53,074 bases of DNA from the NCBI GenBank assembly GCA_937872225.1, contig CALMRZ010000057.1, positions 1-53,074 of the forward strand. Reading direction: 5' to 3'. Position numbers and translations under genes: made by a program. The notes under the pieces are model-generated. The model had not been told where the DNA came from. It saw only the letters and a program-made list of their open reading frames with translations, and did not search any database. Positions 25,472 to 35,208 of this stretch are shown piece by piece. Source of the DNA: an uncultured Spirochaetota bacterium. GTDB lineage: Bacteria; Spirochaetota; UBA4802; UBA5550. The number at the start of each line of letters is the position of its first letter. Positions within the stretch are counted from its first letter, which is position 1.

Positions 25472-26917
25472 TCAGAACTGCCGGTACAGGAACGGCGTGT
25501 AGGTATCGCTCGCCAGGGCCATCGCCGAGAGGAGCAGCACGCCGGCCAGGAACAGTATCTGCGCCGTGAAGAAGGCCACCGAAAGCGCGCGGCCGGCGGC
25601 CCCGCTCCGGGAATCGATAAAGGCCTCCACTTTGCCCCTTATGAGGGGGGCCAGGGGCACGGACCCTATAAGGGCCAGGAAGATGGCTATCATGACATCG
25701 GTGTTGCTCACGAACTGGACGATGCCGTACCGCACCGTTTCCGGACGTATGATGCCGTACATGGTGCCGATATACGTCCCCGCCGCGGAAAGATCGCTGA
25801 CGCGGAAAAAAACCATGGTCGTAAAATGGAACAGGAGCAGGTACAGATGGCCCAGGGGCGTCCGCTCGGTCGCCTTGCCGGTGGCCTTTTCGAAGGCCGA
25901 AAAGATGCCGTGGCACATGCCCCATACCACGAAGGACCAGGCCGCTCCGTGCCAGAGGCCGGATATGAAAAAGATGATGAGAACATTGAAATAGGCACGA
26001 GCCGGGGCGACCCGGTTGCCCCCGAGGGGGATATAGAGATACTCCCGGAACCAGGCGGTCAGCGTCATGTGGTTGCGCTGCCAGAACTCGCGGATGGAGC
26101 GGGAAACCAGGGGATAATTGAAGTTTTCAAAGAATGTAAAGCCGAACATCTTGCCGAGTCCGATGGCGATGTCGTTGTACGCTATCAGGTCGAAGAGTAT
26201 CTGGAGCGTGTAAAGGATCGCGCCGAGCCAGGCGACGCCCGCTGACAGGTCCTGGGCCGGTACGGCGAATATCTTGTCCACGGGCCCGCCGAGGACGTTG
26301 GCGATAAGGGCCTTCTTGCCCAGGCCCATGATGACCCTCCTCACGCCTTCGGCGAAATCGGCCCTGGTGACGGTGCGGTCCGCCAGCTGCGGCGCCATGT
26401 GGTGATAATTCTCAATGGGCCCCTGCATGACCTTGGGGAACAGGGTGATGAACAGGCCCACCTTGACCGGGTCCCGTTCCGCTGCGATCTTGCGGCGGTA
26501 CACGTCGATGCAGTAGGTCAGTATCTGAAAGGTATAGAACGAGAGGCCCACCGGCAGCTTGAGGCGCGGCACCTCGAAGGGCGCTGCGCCGAAGAGCGCG
26601 ATGATGCTGTTGACATTGCTGACGAAAAAGCCGGTGTACTTGAAAAAGACCAGGGGAAATATGTTGCACACGAGGGAAATGACCAGGATCGTCTTCCGGC
26701 GCCCGTCGGCGCGGTCGATGAGGATCCCGAAAAAATAGTTCATGACCGTGAACACCACGAGAAGGACGGTGTATATCTTCTCGTCCCAGAAATAGAAGAC
26801 CAGGCTCGCGACGAGCAGGTACACGTTCCGCGCCATCGGCCTGTTTCTGAGGAAAAAGAAAACGGCCAGTGTTATGGGGAAGAAGAAAAAAAGGAACGAT
26901 ACTGAACTGAAAACCAT
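25472..26917 (-). CDS. MBOAT family O-acyltransferase (AlgI-like)
   Basis: 481 residues with ten or more membrane helices. Family marks are VGLSFYTFQILTYCIDVYRR near residue 120, REFWQRNHMTLTAWFREYLY IPLGGNR near 270, and the catalytic His in FISGLWHGAAWSFVVWG near 315. It moves an acyl group, normally acetyl, across the inner membrane to a periplasmic partner, here the SGNH-like protein whose gene follows. No polysaccharide synthase is adjacent, so the acceptor is unknown. A second, different MBOAT pair lies at 32292-34982. Confidence 0.92.
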   Translation of the reverse strand: MVFSSVSFLFFFFPITLAVFFFLRNRPMARNVYLLVASLVFYFWDEKIYTVLLVVFTVMNYFFGILIDRADGRRKTILVISLVCNIFPLVFFKYTGFFVSNVNSIIALFGAAPFEVPRLKLPVGLSFYTFQILTYCIDVYRRKIAAERDPVKVGLFITLFPKVMQGPIENYHHMAPQLADRTVTRADFAEGVRRVIMGLGKKALIANVLGGPVDKIFAVPAQDLSAGVAWLGAILYTLQILFDLIAYNDIAIGLGKMFGFTFFENFNYPLVSRSIREFWQRNHMTLTAWFREYLYIPLGGNRVAPARAYFNVLIIFFISGLWHGAAWSFVVWGMCHGIFSAFEKATGKATERTPLGHLYLLLFHFTTMVFFRVSDLSAAGTYIGTMYGIIRPETVRYGIVQFVSNTDVMIAIFLALIGSVPLAPLIRGKVEAFIDSRSGAAGRALSVAFFTAQILFLAGVLLLSAMALASDTYTPFLYRQF

Positions 26918-27129
26918 AGGGTGTTTTTCGTTATTGTCCTGACTAGTTTCGTTGCGGCGTTATAGCGCGATGCGGCCCCACTTCATGGAATCCGGCCGTA
27001 ACATCATCATTATAAAAAAGTTGTGCAATACTATATGTCTTCCGGCACAAGTCAAGAAAAAATCGGACAGCGATCAGTTGCACGAATGGGATCAGATCAT
27101 TTTCACGTGAAATCATAGTATCTTGCGCG

Positions 27130-27155
27130 TGCCCCCTTCGGGTGACAGGGGGGAG
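27130..27155. repeat. Short CCCCC/GGGGG repeat unit
   Basis: GCCCCCTTCGGGTGACAGGG followed by more G, a small copy of the family described at 3610-3680, placed just beyond the stop of the MBL/CNBD gene. The rest of the 250-base gap 26918-27167 shows no gene. Confidence 0.4.
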
Positions 27156-27167
27156 TTCGGTGAGGTT

Positions 27168-29309
27168 CTAAAAGTCGTAGACCAGTTTCATCAGGAGGCC
27201 GGGATTGTTGTTGATGAACTTTTTGATGTCATCGCTTTTCATGGCGTACACGGCGACGGTCTCGCGGTTGGAAAAGGTAAAATCCGCCGGCTCGTTCAGA
27301 TGGAGCCTCTGGACCGAGCCGATGAAATCGCCCCTCTTCAGCGCGGCGACGGGCCTTCCCCCTTTCGTCACTTCCACTTCCCCGCTCCTGAGGATATAGA
27401 TGTATTGCATCTGGTCCCCTTCATGGATGATATCGCCCGCCTGCAGCTCCATGGGGACGAATATCGACTCGAGCCAGGTCTTCTGCGAGGAGGTGCAGTA
27501 GCGGAAAAAGTCGCTGGTGGAAAGGAGGTTCCACGTCTCGCTGTTCCGGATCCGCGCCAGCCGCTGGAGCATCTTCTCGAACTCGGTGCCGACGATGAAA
27601 TTCTGGAACTTCTCCCTGCTGATGGTGTACACCACCAGGTCGGTTTCGGCTATGACGTCGGCGGCCCGGCTCTGCTCGGTTACCAGGGCCACCTCGCCGA
27701 AGTAGTCGTAGGTGCCGTAGATCTTCTTTTCCGCGAGGCCGCCGCTGTCGACGGACACGTTGCCGGAGTAGATGATGAAGAACTTGTCCCCGACGGTCCC
27801 TTTCCGGATGATCACATCGCCCTTCTTGTAACGCTCCTCCTCGACGATATCGAGGAACTCCTGGGCCTTGGACAGGGGCAGGGCCTCGAAGAAATCGATA
27901 TTTTTCAGGATACCCATGATCTGGTAGGCGGTCTCGAAGCGGGGGTGTTTCGTCTTGAAGTACAGGGTGTTCTCGATGCCGAACTTCGCCAGGGTCAGGG
28001 CCGTCTTGGACGGAAAATCCTTCTTGGCAATATGGTACACGACGATCTTCTTCCTGATCTTTTTCGGCAGTGAATTCAGGTACGTTATGGGGGTATGGAG
28101 CGGCGCGATGCCCGACTCGTGGTAGATGACCTTCGAGTCCCAGGGAAAATTGGCGAGCTCGTCGTAGCGTTCCCTGGTGATAATGCCGTTGCCGAGCAGC
28201 TCTTTGTGGATGCCCGGGTCATTGTTGTGGTCCGAGGAATAAACAAAGGTCTGGTCTGAAAATTCCATCTTGAACCCCATGGTGGGGATCGAGTGGAGCG
28301 TGTAGAACATGTCGAACCTGCCGCCGTGGATGAAGGTCGGCTTGCCGATCCTGACGGGATGGAAGTCGAAGAGCCTCATCAGGTATGATATGGGCATGTT
28401 GCTCAGCGCCGAATACTTCCGGAGGAAGCTCATCATCACCGTCTCGGTGGTATAGATGGTCACCCGCTGCTCCTGCAGGATCTTCTGGAAGGTGCCGGCG
28501 TCATGGTCCGCGTGGCAGTGGGTGAGGATGATACTGTCGGTAAGCTTCGGGTTGACGTTGGAGTCGACGAGCCATTCCGTGGAGTTCACCGGCGGGTCCA
28601 CCATGACGCCGTTGTGGTTCAGCCAGACGATGAACCCGGAGGTGTTCTCTTCCGGGTCGAAGCCGTGGCTGGGCCCCAGGCAGGTCACGCCGAAGAGGGG
28701 GGGCTTGTACGGCTCCGGGAGCCGCTTGCCGATGAGGTACTTCGGCTTGTATTCGACCCGCGCGGGAACCACGGCGATCACGTCGTTCCCTTCCTTCACG
28801 CGGAAATCGCCGTCATCGCCGATCTCGATGGTTATTCCCTGGAGGGTGAAGCTGTTGTCCTTGAAAAAGCCGAAGGATAGGAGATCGGAGAACTTGAGGC
28901 CCCTCCGGAAAAAGTCCATCTCCATCTTGATGTCGGGGACCGTCCGGCCCCCCGACGACAGGTCATAATCCGCGGAAATGTCGAACTCCTTCGGGCCGAA
29001 GAGGGCCTCCTGGAGGACTTTTTTCATCTGCTCGAACTGGCCCTCGCGGCATATGATGGTGGTCCGTCTCTTCTTGAGGAAAAAATTATAATAGATGGGG
29101 AACTCTATCTCGGCGATGCTGATGCCCTTCAGCCAGTTGAAAAGCTCGTTGGTGAGGACAAAGATCTGCGGCACGCCCTTGGGCATGGCCATGGTGTCCT
29201 TGATGGTCTCCGGCGGCGATCCGAACTGGATATAGCCGGCCGGCGTATCCACCAGGTAGCCGCCCCGGGGGAGGACCGTGATGTTCTGCATGAGATGTTG
29301 TTCTGTCAT
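27168..29309 (-). CDS. Metallo-beta-lactamase-fold protein with two C-terminal cyclic-nucleotide-binding domains
   Basis: 713 residues. Residues 1-210 are a domain I do not recognise. The MBL domain follows, with the metal motif LTHCHADHDAG near residue 262 and further His/Asp positions (YSSDHNNDPG, YHESGIAPLH). Two CNBDs occupy about 470-590 and 595-713. The first keeps the phosphate-binding cassette FGEVALVTEQSRAADV, so it can probably bind cAMP or cGMP. In the second the equivalent reads FIGSVQRLHLNEPADF without the Glu and Arg. The protein may be a cyclic-nucleotide-controlled hydrolase, or a phosphodiesterase with product/substrate sensing. No signal peptide, so cytoplasmic. The start lacks a strong ribosome site; an ATG seven codons later is possible. 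Confidence 0.85.
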   Translation of the reverse strand: MTEQHLMQNITVLPRGGYLVDTPAGYIQFGSPPETIKDTMAMPKGVPQIFVLTNELFNWLKGISIAEIEFPIYYNFFLKKRRTTIICREGQFEQMKKVLQEALFGPKEFDISADYDLSSGGRTVPDIKMEMDFFRRGLKFSDLLSFGFFKDNSFTLQGITIEIGDDGDFRVKEGNDVIAVVPARVEYKPKYLIGKRLPEPYKPPLFGVTCLGPSHGFDPEENTSGFIVWLNHNGVMVDPPVNSTEWLVDSNVNPKLTDSIILTHCHADHDAGTFQKILQEQRVTIYTTETVMMSFLRKYSALSNMPISYLMRLFDFHPVRIGKPTFIHGGRFDMFYTLHSIPTMGFKMEFSDQTFVYSSDHNNDPGIHKELLGNGIITRERYDELANFPWDSKVIYHESGIAPLHTPITYLNSLPKKIRKKIVVYHIAKKDFPSKTALTLAKFGIENTLYFKTKHPRFETAYQIMGILKNIDFFEALPLSKAQEFLDIVEEERYKKGDVIIRKGTVGDKFFIIYSGNVSVDSGGLAEKKIYGTYDYFGEVALVTEQSRAADVIAETDLVVYTISREKFQNFIVGTEFEKMLQRLARIRNSETWNLLSTSDFFRYCTSSQKTWLESIFVPMELQAGDIIHEGDQMQYIYILRSGEVEVTKGGRPVAALKRGDFIGSVQRLHLNEPADFTFSNRETVAVYAMKSDDIKKFINNNPGLLMKLVYDF

Positions 29310-29389
29310 ACCGTATGCCGCTGAACCGGAACACGCCTGATGAAGGCTGGTTCATCAAAATAAAATTCTGAAACCAATCACGAAATAAA

Positions 29390-31435
29390 TCAAGTACTTT
29401 TTATCTCCAGAAGGGCCCTCATATCTGCCGCGGTGTGAACCGGCGGAAAGCACCGCTTACCCCGGCACACATACGCGGCCGCCCTCCCGCCGCCGGCCCG
29501 CATCGCCGCGGTAAAGGGCGCGAGCCGACCGATGCGTTCCCCCGGTTCCCCGTCGGGCCTTGCCATGATTACGCAGCCCGGCCGGTATTCGCGGTGCAGA
29601 TCCCCGGCCATTTCCTTGAAAGCGCCGTCGTCAGCATCCCCGGCCAGGACAACCTCGCAGGATTCCCCAAGGGCATACTGGAGGCCGGCCAAGAGCATGC
29701 CATACCCGAGGGGATGGCGCCGCAGGCCCTCGCCGGCTCCGGCAAGGATCCTCTCCGCCGAGGCTTCCCAGGCGGGGTCGCCGGTCAGCCGCGATATCCT
29801 CACCAGGTTATAGTACGCCGCCGAATGCCCCGACGGGTACGCCCCGTCATGGGTTTCAACGGTCTCCGCGACCAGTTTTTCCCCGTCACGGGGCGCGAAG
29901 GCCAGCCTGCCGCCGCCGTCGGCAAAATGCTTCAGCATGGAGGCGGAAAGCCGGATCGCCAGGTCAAGGTGCTCCGGGTCGAAGCCGGCCTGGTAGAGCT
30001 CGATCAGGCCCCAGGCGACGAAGGCGTAATCGTCCAGGTTGCCCGGCACCGAGGCCCCGCCGTTCCGGAACCGGTGGAGGAGCCTGTCGCCCCCGGTCAT
30101 CATCCTGCTCCCGATGAAGGAAGCAGCGTCCCGGGCCATGCGGAGATACCGGTCGTCTCCCAGGGCCCTGGCCCCCAGCGCCAGGGCCGCTATCATGAGG
30201 CCGTTCCAGTCGGCGAGGACCTTGTCGTCCCGGAAGGGCCGCGGACGCCGTTCCCGCGCGGCAAAAAGCTTTTCACGTATAGATTCCATTCTCGCGGTGT
30301 CCCCGGGGACCGCGCCGAGATGAAGGATGTTCTCACCTGTCATGCGCCCCGTCGCCTCATCCCTGAAGTTGCCCCGGTCGCTGATGCTGTACGCCTCCAT
30401 GGCGCGCCGACCGTCACCGGCGCCCAGCAGGTCCATTATTTGCCCCGCCCTCCAGAGATAGAAGGCCCCTTCCCTTCCTTCGCTGTCGGCGTCCTCGGCG
30501 GAATAGAAACAGCCCTCCGGCGAGGTCATGTCCCGGGACACGTACTCGAATATCTGCCGCGCAGTCTCCGCGAAGAGCGGGTCACCGCAGGCCTGATAGG
30601 CCTCGGCATAGGCCATGGCCAGCATGGCCTGGTCATAGAGCATCTTCTCGAAATGGGGCACCAGCCACCGCCCGTCGGTGGAATAGCGGTGGAAGCCGAA
30701 GCCGACATGGTCGTAAATGCCGCCCATCCGCATGCGCCGCAGCGTCTCGATGACCATCGCGCCGGCCCTGTCGTCTCCGCCCATCTTCCACCTTCGCAGG
30801 AGGAAGAGCAGGTTGTGGGGCGACGGGAACTTCGGCGCTTCGCCGAACCCTCCGTTGACCGCGTCGAACATGGCGGCGAAAAGATCCGAGGCGCGGCGCA
30901 GTTCCTCTTCGCCGGCCGCACCGGAGGCCGCCGGTGCAGGTCTCCCGCCCAGGGCCGCGGTTACGCTCTCGGCCGAAGCGTCGACCTCGGCGCGGCGGTC
31001 CCTCCACACATCCTTGACGCGTCCGAGGATTTCCAGGAGCCCGGCCCTGCCGCGGGCGCTTTTCCTCGGAAGATAGGTGGCGGCGAAAAAGGGCTTCCCC
31101 GCCGGGGTCATGATGATGGTGAGGGGCCACCCGCCGGTCCCGGTCATGAGATGGCATGCCGTCATGTAGACCCGGTCAATGTCGGGCCGCTCCTCCCGGT
31201 CCACCTTGATGGAAACGAAGGACCCGTTCAGCGCGGCCGCGACGGCCCCGTTCTCGAAGGACTCCCGCTCCATGACATGACACCAGTGGCAGGTCGAATA
31301 ACCGATTGAGAGGAAAATCGGCCTGTCCAGGGACCGCGCGAGGGCGAAGGCCTCTTCCCCCCAGGGATGCCAGTCAACGGGATTGTGAAGGTGCTGGAGC
31401 AGATAGGGGCTCTGTTGTCCCTTGAGGTGGTTCAT
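29390..31435 (-). CDS. SPATA20/YyaL family protein (thioredoxin-like DUF255 plus alpha/alpha barrel)
   Basis: 681 residues, typical length. The N-terminal thioredoxin-like domain begins [20 protein letters not shown] and has the CHWCHVM redox pair near residue 49, then [11 protein letters not shown]-type sequence ([16 protein letters not shown]) and [16 protein letters not shown]. An (alpha/alpha)6 barrel resembling N-acylglucosamine 2-epimerase follows ([37 protein letters not shown]). The family is widespread but its reaction is unknown. Lies about 80 bases upstream of the MBL/CNBD gene on the same strand. Confidence 0.93.
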   Translation of the reverse strand: MNHLKGQQSPYLLQHLHNPVDWHPWGEEAFALARSLDRPIFLSIGYSTCHWCHVMERESFENGAVAAALNGSFVSIKVDREERPDIDRVYMTACHLMTGTGGWPLTIIMTPAGKPFFAATYLPRKSARGRAGLLEILGRVKDVWRDRRAEVDASAESVTAALGGRPAPAASGAAGEEELRRASDLFAAMFDAVNGGFGEAPKFPSPHNLLFLLRRWKMGGDDRAGAMVIETLRRMRMGGIYDHVGFGFHRYSTDGRWLVPHFEKMLYDQAMLAMAYAEAYQACGDPLFAETARQIFEYVSRDMTSPEGCFYSAEDADSEGREGAFYLWRAGQIMDLLGAGDGRRAMEAYSISDRGNFRDEATGRMTGENILHLGAVPGDTARMESIREKLFAARERRPRPFRDDKVLADWNGLMIAALALGARALGDDRYLRMARDAASFIGSRMMTGGDRLLHRFRNGGASVPGNLDDYAFVAWGLIELYQAGFDPEHLDLAIRLSASMLKHFADGGGRLAFAPRDGEKLVAETVETHDGAYPSGHSAAYYNLVRISRLTGDPAWEASAERILAGAGEGLRRHPLGYGMLLAGLQYALGESCEVVLAGDADDGAFKEMAGDLHREYRPGCVIMARPDGEPGERIGRLAPFTAAMRAGGGRAAAYVCRGKRCFPPVHTAADMRALLEIKST

Positions 31436-31664
31436 TTCGATATCCTGGCCGGCACAGGCCCATTCCCCTGTTCCGGATAAATTACATTAATATAATGAAG
31501 GCAACGCTGATAGTCAATCGGATGGTTAGGTTTTTTAGATAGAGCTGAATTATCCATGGCTGTTGTTGAAAGTATTTGACATGGACGGATTGATTGATAC
31601 TATGATGAATCACCCCGGCTTCTCCCATGGCAATGGAACATGAAAAAAATTACGGTGCGCCTCC

Positions 31665-31793
31665 TGTCATCGCGAGCAAAGCGAAGCGGTCCGGCGATCG
31701 ACAATTACCGGACTGCATACAACACCTCCAATTCATGTATAAACTGTCTGTCAACATGAGGGTTGTTTCGTCGCGGGGCCGCCCGCAATGACA
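31665..31793. repeat. TGTCATCGCGAGC-type inverted-repeat element (about 129 bp)
   Basis: The ends TGTCATCGCGAGC and GCCCGCAATGACA are inverted copies matching at 11 of 13 bases; the left arm continues AAAGCGAAGCGGTCC. This is the sort of short non-coding repeat found scattered in many environmental genomes. The surrounding gap 31436-31860 (425 bases) has no other feature that I can support. Confidence 0.6.
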
Positions 31794-31860
31794 ATCAGAA
31801 CAAGGCCCCGGCCGTGATCTCAGAGCCTTATACCGGCAGTATATCAACCGGAGGATCCCC

Positions 31861-32256
31861 ATGCTGCACTTCCTCGACTGCTTTTTCCTTTTCTTCCATA
31901 CGGTCTTCACCCTCTTCAATATGACGGGGTGGATTTGGAAAAAGACGAGAAAGTACCACCTGGCCGCCATCGCGGCCACGGCCTTCTCCTGGTTTGTCAT
32001 TGGGATATGGTACGGCTGGGGGTTCTGCTTCTGCACGGACTGGCACTGGAAGGTCCGGGCGGCCCTGGGCAGGCCCGTCGCCTCCGATTCTTACATACAT
32101 TTTCTCATAATCGAACTGACGGGGATAGACCTGCCGCCGCGCATGGTAGACGCGGCCACCATCGCGGTCTTTGCCGCATGCTGCACTGCTAGCGTCGTTC
32201 TGAACCTGAGGGATTATGTTAAGAGGCGGACGGAAAAAAGCCGGGGTGAAGGCTAG
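31861..32256 (+). CDS. DUF2784 family small membrane protein
   Basis: 131 residues, three to four membrane helices. GGAGGATCCCC precedes the ATG. Diagnostic stretches are FTLFNMTGWIWKKTRKYHLA near residue 17, FSWFVIGIWYGWGFCFCTDW with HWKVR near 42-65 and YIHFLIIELTGIDLPPRMVD near 80-100. Function of the family is unknown. It stands alone on the + strand among minus-strand genes. Confidence 0.85.
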   Translation: MLHFLDCFFLFFHTVFTLFNMTGWIWKKTRKYHLAAIAATAFSWFVIGIWYGWGFCFCTDWHWKVRAALGRPVASDSYIHFLIIELTGIDLPPRMVDAATIAVFAACCTASVVLNLRDYVKRRTEKSRGEG

Positions 32257-32291
32257 CGGCCGCCAGGCGCAGGGCAAAGACGTTCAACGCC

Positions 32292-33356
32292 CTACTTCCA
32301 GAGCGCCTGTCTGCACGGGGCGCAGTTCAGCTTGACCTTTTTCTTATTAATCTCATGGGCCCGCTTCGCTTCCGCGGTAAATGCCGCGACATTCGACCTG
32401 GTCACCAGCTTCCCGAAATCGGCCGGCGCCACATCGGGGACGTTGAATATCCTTGCCATCATCATCCTGCCGACCGGCCGGCGGAAATGTATCAAGTCGA
32501 CATAGTTGTACATGTCCCCGGTAACCGACGATGAACCGTTGAAATCCCAGAAATCAGTTATCTCGGAAAAACGAAAGCAGACTTTATTTATGAAGTCTAT
32601 GTCCGCGCAGAGATATGACGGGGCATACTCGGGATTAATGAAAAACGTGGTCGTGATGCCGTTTGCCCTGCAGAGAGAAATGATCTGCTTTATTTCACTC
32701 AGGGTCTTGTCGATACGGTCATCGCACACCACCAGGATGGGAAACTGGAAACGGGCGGGATGCTGTTCCGGATGCTCGGCAATGCTTTTTTCCTTTTTCA
32801 GGAAGGTATACTCACCGGTGCCGAATATGTCATAGGCGACATCCTTGCCGTCGAAATTGAGTTCGTTGAAAACGGTGCTGTCAAAGGGCAGGAACAGGTA
32901 ATCGAAGTAATTCTTCATCCGTTCCCACGGATCATCCGGATACATGATGCCCCGGTAAAACTGGGCCGGCGTGGCCCCCTGGAATGAATAATAATCAAGG
33001 CCTATCAGGACATGCTTGATGGCGACCTTGTTGCGCACCAGGATTTTCAGGATACTCAGATGGTCGGAGGGAACGCCGGCCATCAGGGTCATGTTATAGT
33101 ACCTGCCTCCGGTATGCTGGTTGATGAACTCAATCGGTAACTGGCTGCCCCGGGACGAGCTGAACACAATGGAATCATACTTCGCGGGGTTCTTGATAAG
33201 ATATTCGGTCTTCACCCATCGCTCATTGGGGAGCACCCGCATCGATGCAACATTCTGCCGAAGGACGAAATACTGGTCGATGAAATAATTATACAGGGCC
33301 ACCGGGGTCGCCGAGATCAGGGCAATGACAGCAATTTTTCCAATCAGTCGTTTCAA
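32292..33356 (-). CDS. Periplasmic SGNH-like protein, partner of the second MBOAT acyltransferase
   Basis: 354 residues. An N-terminal membrane helix (IAVIALISATPVALYNYFI) is followed by a periplasmic domain. The segment SIVFSSSRGSQLP near residue 64 is in the place of the SGNH nucleophile block (GSSR type), and DLIHFRRPVG near residue 295 of the Asp-x-x-His block. It is distinct from the AlgX-like protein at 24310. It starts with TTG, with AAGGTG six bases upstream, nine bases after the MBOAT stop, so the two are an operon. The acceptor is unknown. Confidence 0.75.
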   Translation of the reverse strand: MKRLIGKIAVIALISATPVALYNYFIDQYFVLRQNVASMRVLPNERWVKTEYLIKNPAKYDSIVFSSSRGSQLPIEFINQHTGGRYYNMTLMAGVPSDHLSILKILVRNKVAIKHVLIGLDYYSFQGATPAQFYRGIMYPDDPWERMKNYFDYLFLPFDSTVFNELNFDGKDVAYDIFGTGEYTFLKKEKSIAEHPEQHPARFQFPILVVCDDRIDKTLSEIKQIISLCRANGITTTFFINPEYAPSYLCADIDFINKVCFRFSEITDFWDFNGSSSVTGDMYNYVDLIHFRRPVGRMMMARIFNVPDVAPADFGKLVTRSNVAAFTAEAKRAHEINKKKVKLNCAPCRQALWK

Positions 33357-33365
33357 AGATGCACC

Positions 33366-34982
33366 TTAAAATCTGAAATATATGAACTGCGCGGCGCCGC
33401 GGACTCCGAAAAACAGGATGGCGAAGCAGATCAGGCAGTACAGGGCCATCCGCACCCATGCCGGCCGTGTCCGTATCAGCGCCCGTATGCTGCCGCGGTA
33501 TTCCTGCGTGTATTGTATTACCATGAACACCGCGACGACGGCTATCATGAGAATAAACTGTATCGTGTCATCCAGCAGGGGAGCGGCATTCCGTGTCGGC
33601 GCGAAGGCGTGGGTGAGCATGTATAAACCGTCTTTCACGCTCCTGACTCCGAAAAACACGCCGCTGTAGGCGAAGAGATGGAACGTGGCCGCCATCATCC
33701 AGAATTTCTTGAGCCCCGCGGTGAAGCGCGCGTAGGGTTCCCCCTTTGTTCTCACGATGCCGGCGGCGAGGAAGGCCAGTCCGCCGATCACGGACAACAC
33801 CCTGCCTACGGCGCTTAACCGGATCCCGACCATGGGCAGCGCAACGACAGCGGTCACCAAGGCCGCGGCAAGGACGAAATGCATCGCTGCCGGCACCCTG
33901 TCGATGCCGCGGAAAATATGTTCCCGCACCCACCCGCGCGGCTTCTCCGTCATGCGGCTTATGATGATGAACAGGCCGTTCAGGGAACCCCAGAGAACGA
34001 AGGTCCACTGCGCCCCATGCCACAGGCCGGAGACGGTGAAGATGATCATCAGGTTAAGGTATTGCCGCCATTTCGGAACGCGGTTGCCGCCCAGGGGGAT
34101 ATACAGGTAGTCCCTGAACCAGGATATGAGGGATATGTGCCACCGCCGCCACATGTCCGCCAGGGATATGGCCAGGAAGGGCCTGCGGAAATTCTCCGTG
34201 AGCTTGTATCCCATGATCAGTGCCACGCCGATGGCCATGTCGGTATACCCGGAAAAATCGCACAGCACCTGGATGGGATACAGGTAAACCGCAGCCAGCA
34301 CCGGAAGCCCTGAGAAGGCCTTCGGGTTCGCCTGGACCTGGCTGATGAAGAGGCTGAGACGGTCGGCCACGACAAGCTTCTGGAAATAGCCCCAGGCCAT
34401 GAGCTTCAGCCCGTCCGTTACCCGGTCATAGTCGAACTCCATCTCCTTGTAGAACTGCGGCAGGAGCGTGGTCGACCGCTCGATGGGGCCGCAGAGGAGC
34501 ACCGGGAAGAAGCTGACGTAAAGGGCGAAGATGCCGAAATGCCGCTCCGGCTTTCTCGTACCCCGGTATATGTCTATGGTATAGCTCAGGGCCTGGAAGG
34601 TGTAAAAGGAAATGCCGATCGGCATAAGGATGTTCAGGGACGGCACCGTGTAGCCGACGCCGAACAGCGAGAAGAGGTCCTTCAGGCTGCTGTTGATGAA
34701 ATTGAAATACTTGATCGTCGCCAGGATCGATATGTTGATGAGGACGCTGACGGCCACCAGGAGCTTTTTCACAACCACGGCCCTTCCCTCCATCAGGAGT
34801 GCCGTGCCGTAAACCACCACGGTGGTCGTGAAAATGAGGATCGCGTACCGCGGGTCCCAGTACATGTAATAGAAATAACTGGCCCCGAGCATCAGGATCC
34901 ACCGGAACCGGTGGGGCAGCGCGAAAAACAGTCCGATGACGACGACAAGGAAAATGAAAAATTGGTATGTATTAAAAAGCAT
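33366..34982 (-). CDS. MBOAT family O-acyltransferase (second copy)
   Basis: 538 residues, with about twelve membrane helices. Family marks are MPIGISFYTFQALSYTIDIY near residue 120, MWRRWHISLISWFRDYLYIP LGGNR near 280 and the catalytic His in FTVSGLWHGAQWTFVLWG near 320. A C-terminal extension of about 100 residues with extra helices distinguishes it from the copy at 25472. GGAG precedes the ATG. It should supply acyl groups to the SGNH-like protein encoded downstream. Confidence 0.92.
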   Translation of the reverse strand: MLFNTYQFFIFLVVVIGLFFALPHRFRWILMLGASYFYYMYWDPRYAILIFTTTVVVYGTALLMEGRAVVVKKLLVAVSVLINISILATIKYFNFINSSLKDLFSLFGVGYTVPSLNILMPIGISFYTFQALSYTIDIYRGTRKPERHFGIFALYVSFFPVLLCGPIERSTTLLPQFYKEMEFDYDRVTDGLKLMAWGYFQKLVVADRLSLFISQVQANPKAFSGLPVLAAVYLYPIQVLCDFSGYTDMAIGVALIMGYKLTENFRRPFLAISLADMWRRWHISLISWFRDYLYIPLGGNRVPKWRQYLNLMIIFTVSGLWHGAQWTFVLWGSLNGLFIIISRMTEKPRGWVREHIFRGIDRVPAAMHFVLAAALVTAVVALPMVGIRLSAVGRVLSVIGGLAFLAAGIVRTKGEPYARFTAGLKKFWMMAATFHLFAYSGVFFGVRSVKDGLYMLTHAFAPTRNAAPLLDDTIQFILMIAVVAVFMVIQYTQEYRGSIRALIRTRPAWVRMALYCLICFAILFFGVRGAAQFIYFRF

Positions 34983-35031
34983 GATGCTCCGGTAATGTCA
35001 TTTGTGATGAGACTGCATGCTATTCTTGATT

Positions 35032-35134
35032 TGTCATTTCGAACCCCGCTCGCCGGGGTGGAAAATCGAACAGGATTACTATTTTAATCATGATTTCTCC
35101 TCATCCCGGAATACCGGGACTCGTTGAAATGACA
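35032..35134. repeat. TGTCATTTCGAAC-type inverted-repeat element (103 bp)
   Basis: The ends TGTCATTTCGAAC and CGTTGAAATGACA are near-exact inverted copies, with inner hairpins CCCCGCTCGCCGGGG and TCCCGGAATACCGGGA. It fills most of the gap between the MBOAT gene and the lipoprotein gene. A degenerate relative lies at 8375-8456. Confidence 0.65.
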
Positions 35135-35208
35135 GTTGCCCGTCTTCGAAAATATCAACCAATAGCGGTTCGAGAAAAAATGTCAAGTAAATTGTTTCCG
35201 GTCTGCGG

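Noticed and set aside
29435-31309. A 624-codon open frame antisense to the SPATA20/YyaL gene
   Set aside because: It is the complement of a GC-rich coding gene with clear homology on the other strand; the antisense translation has no family similarity.
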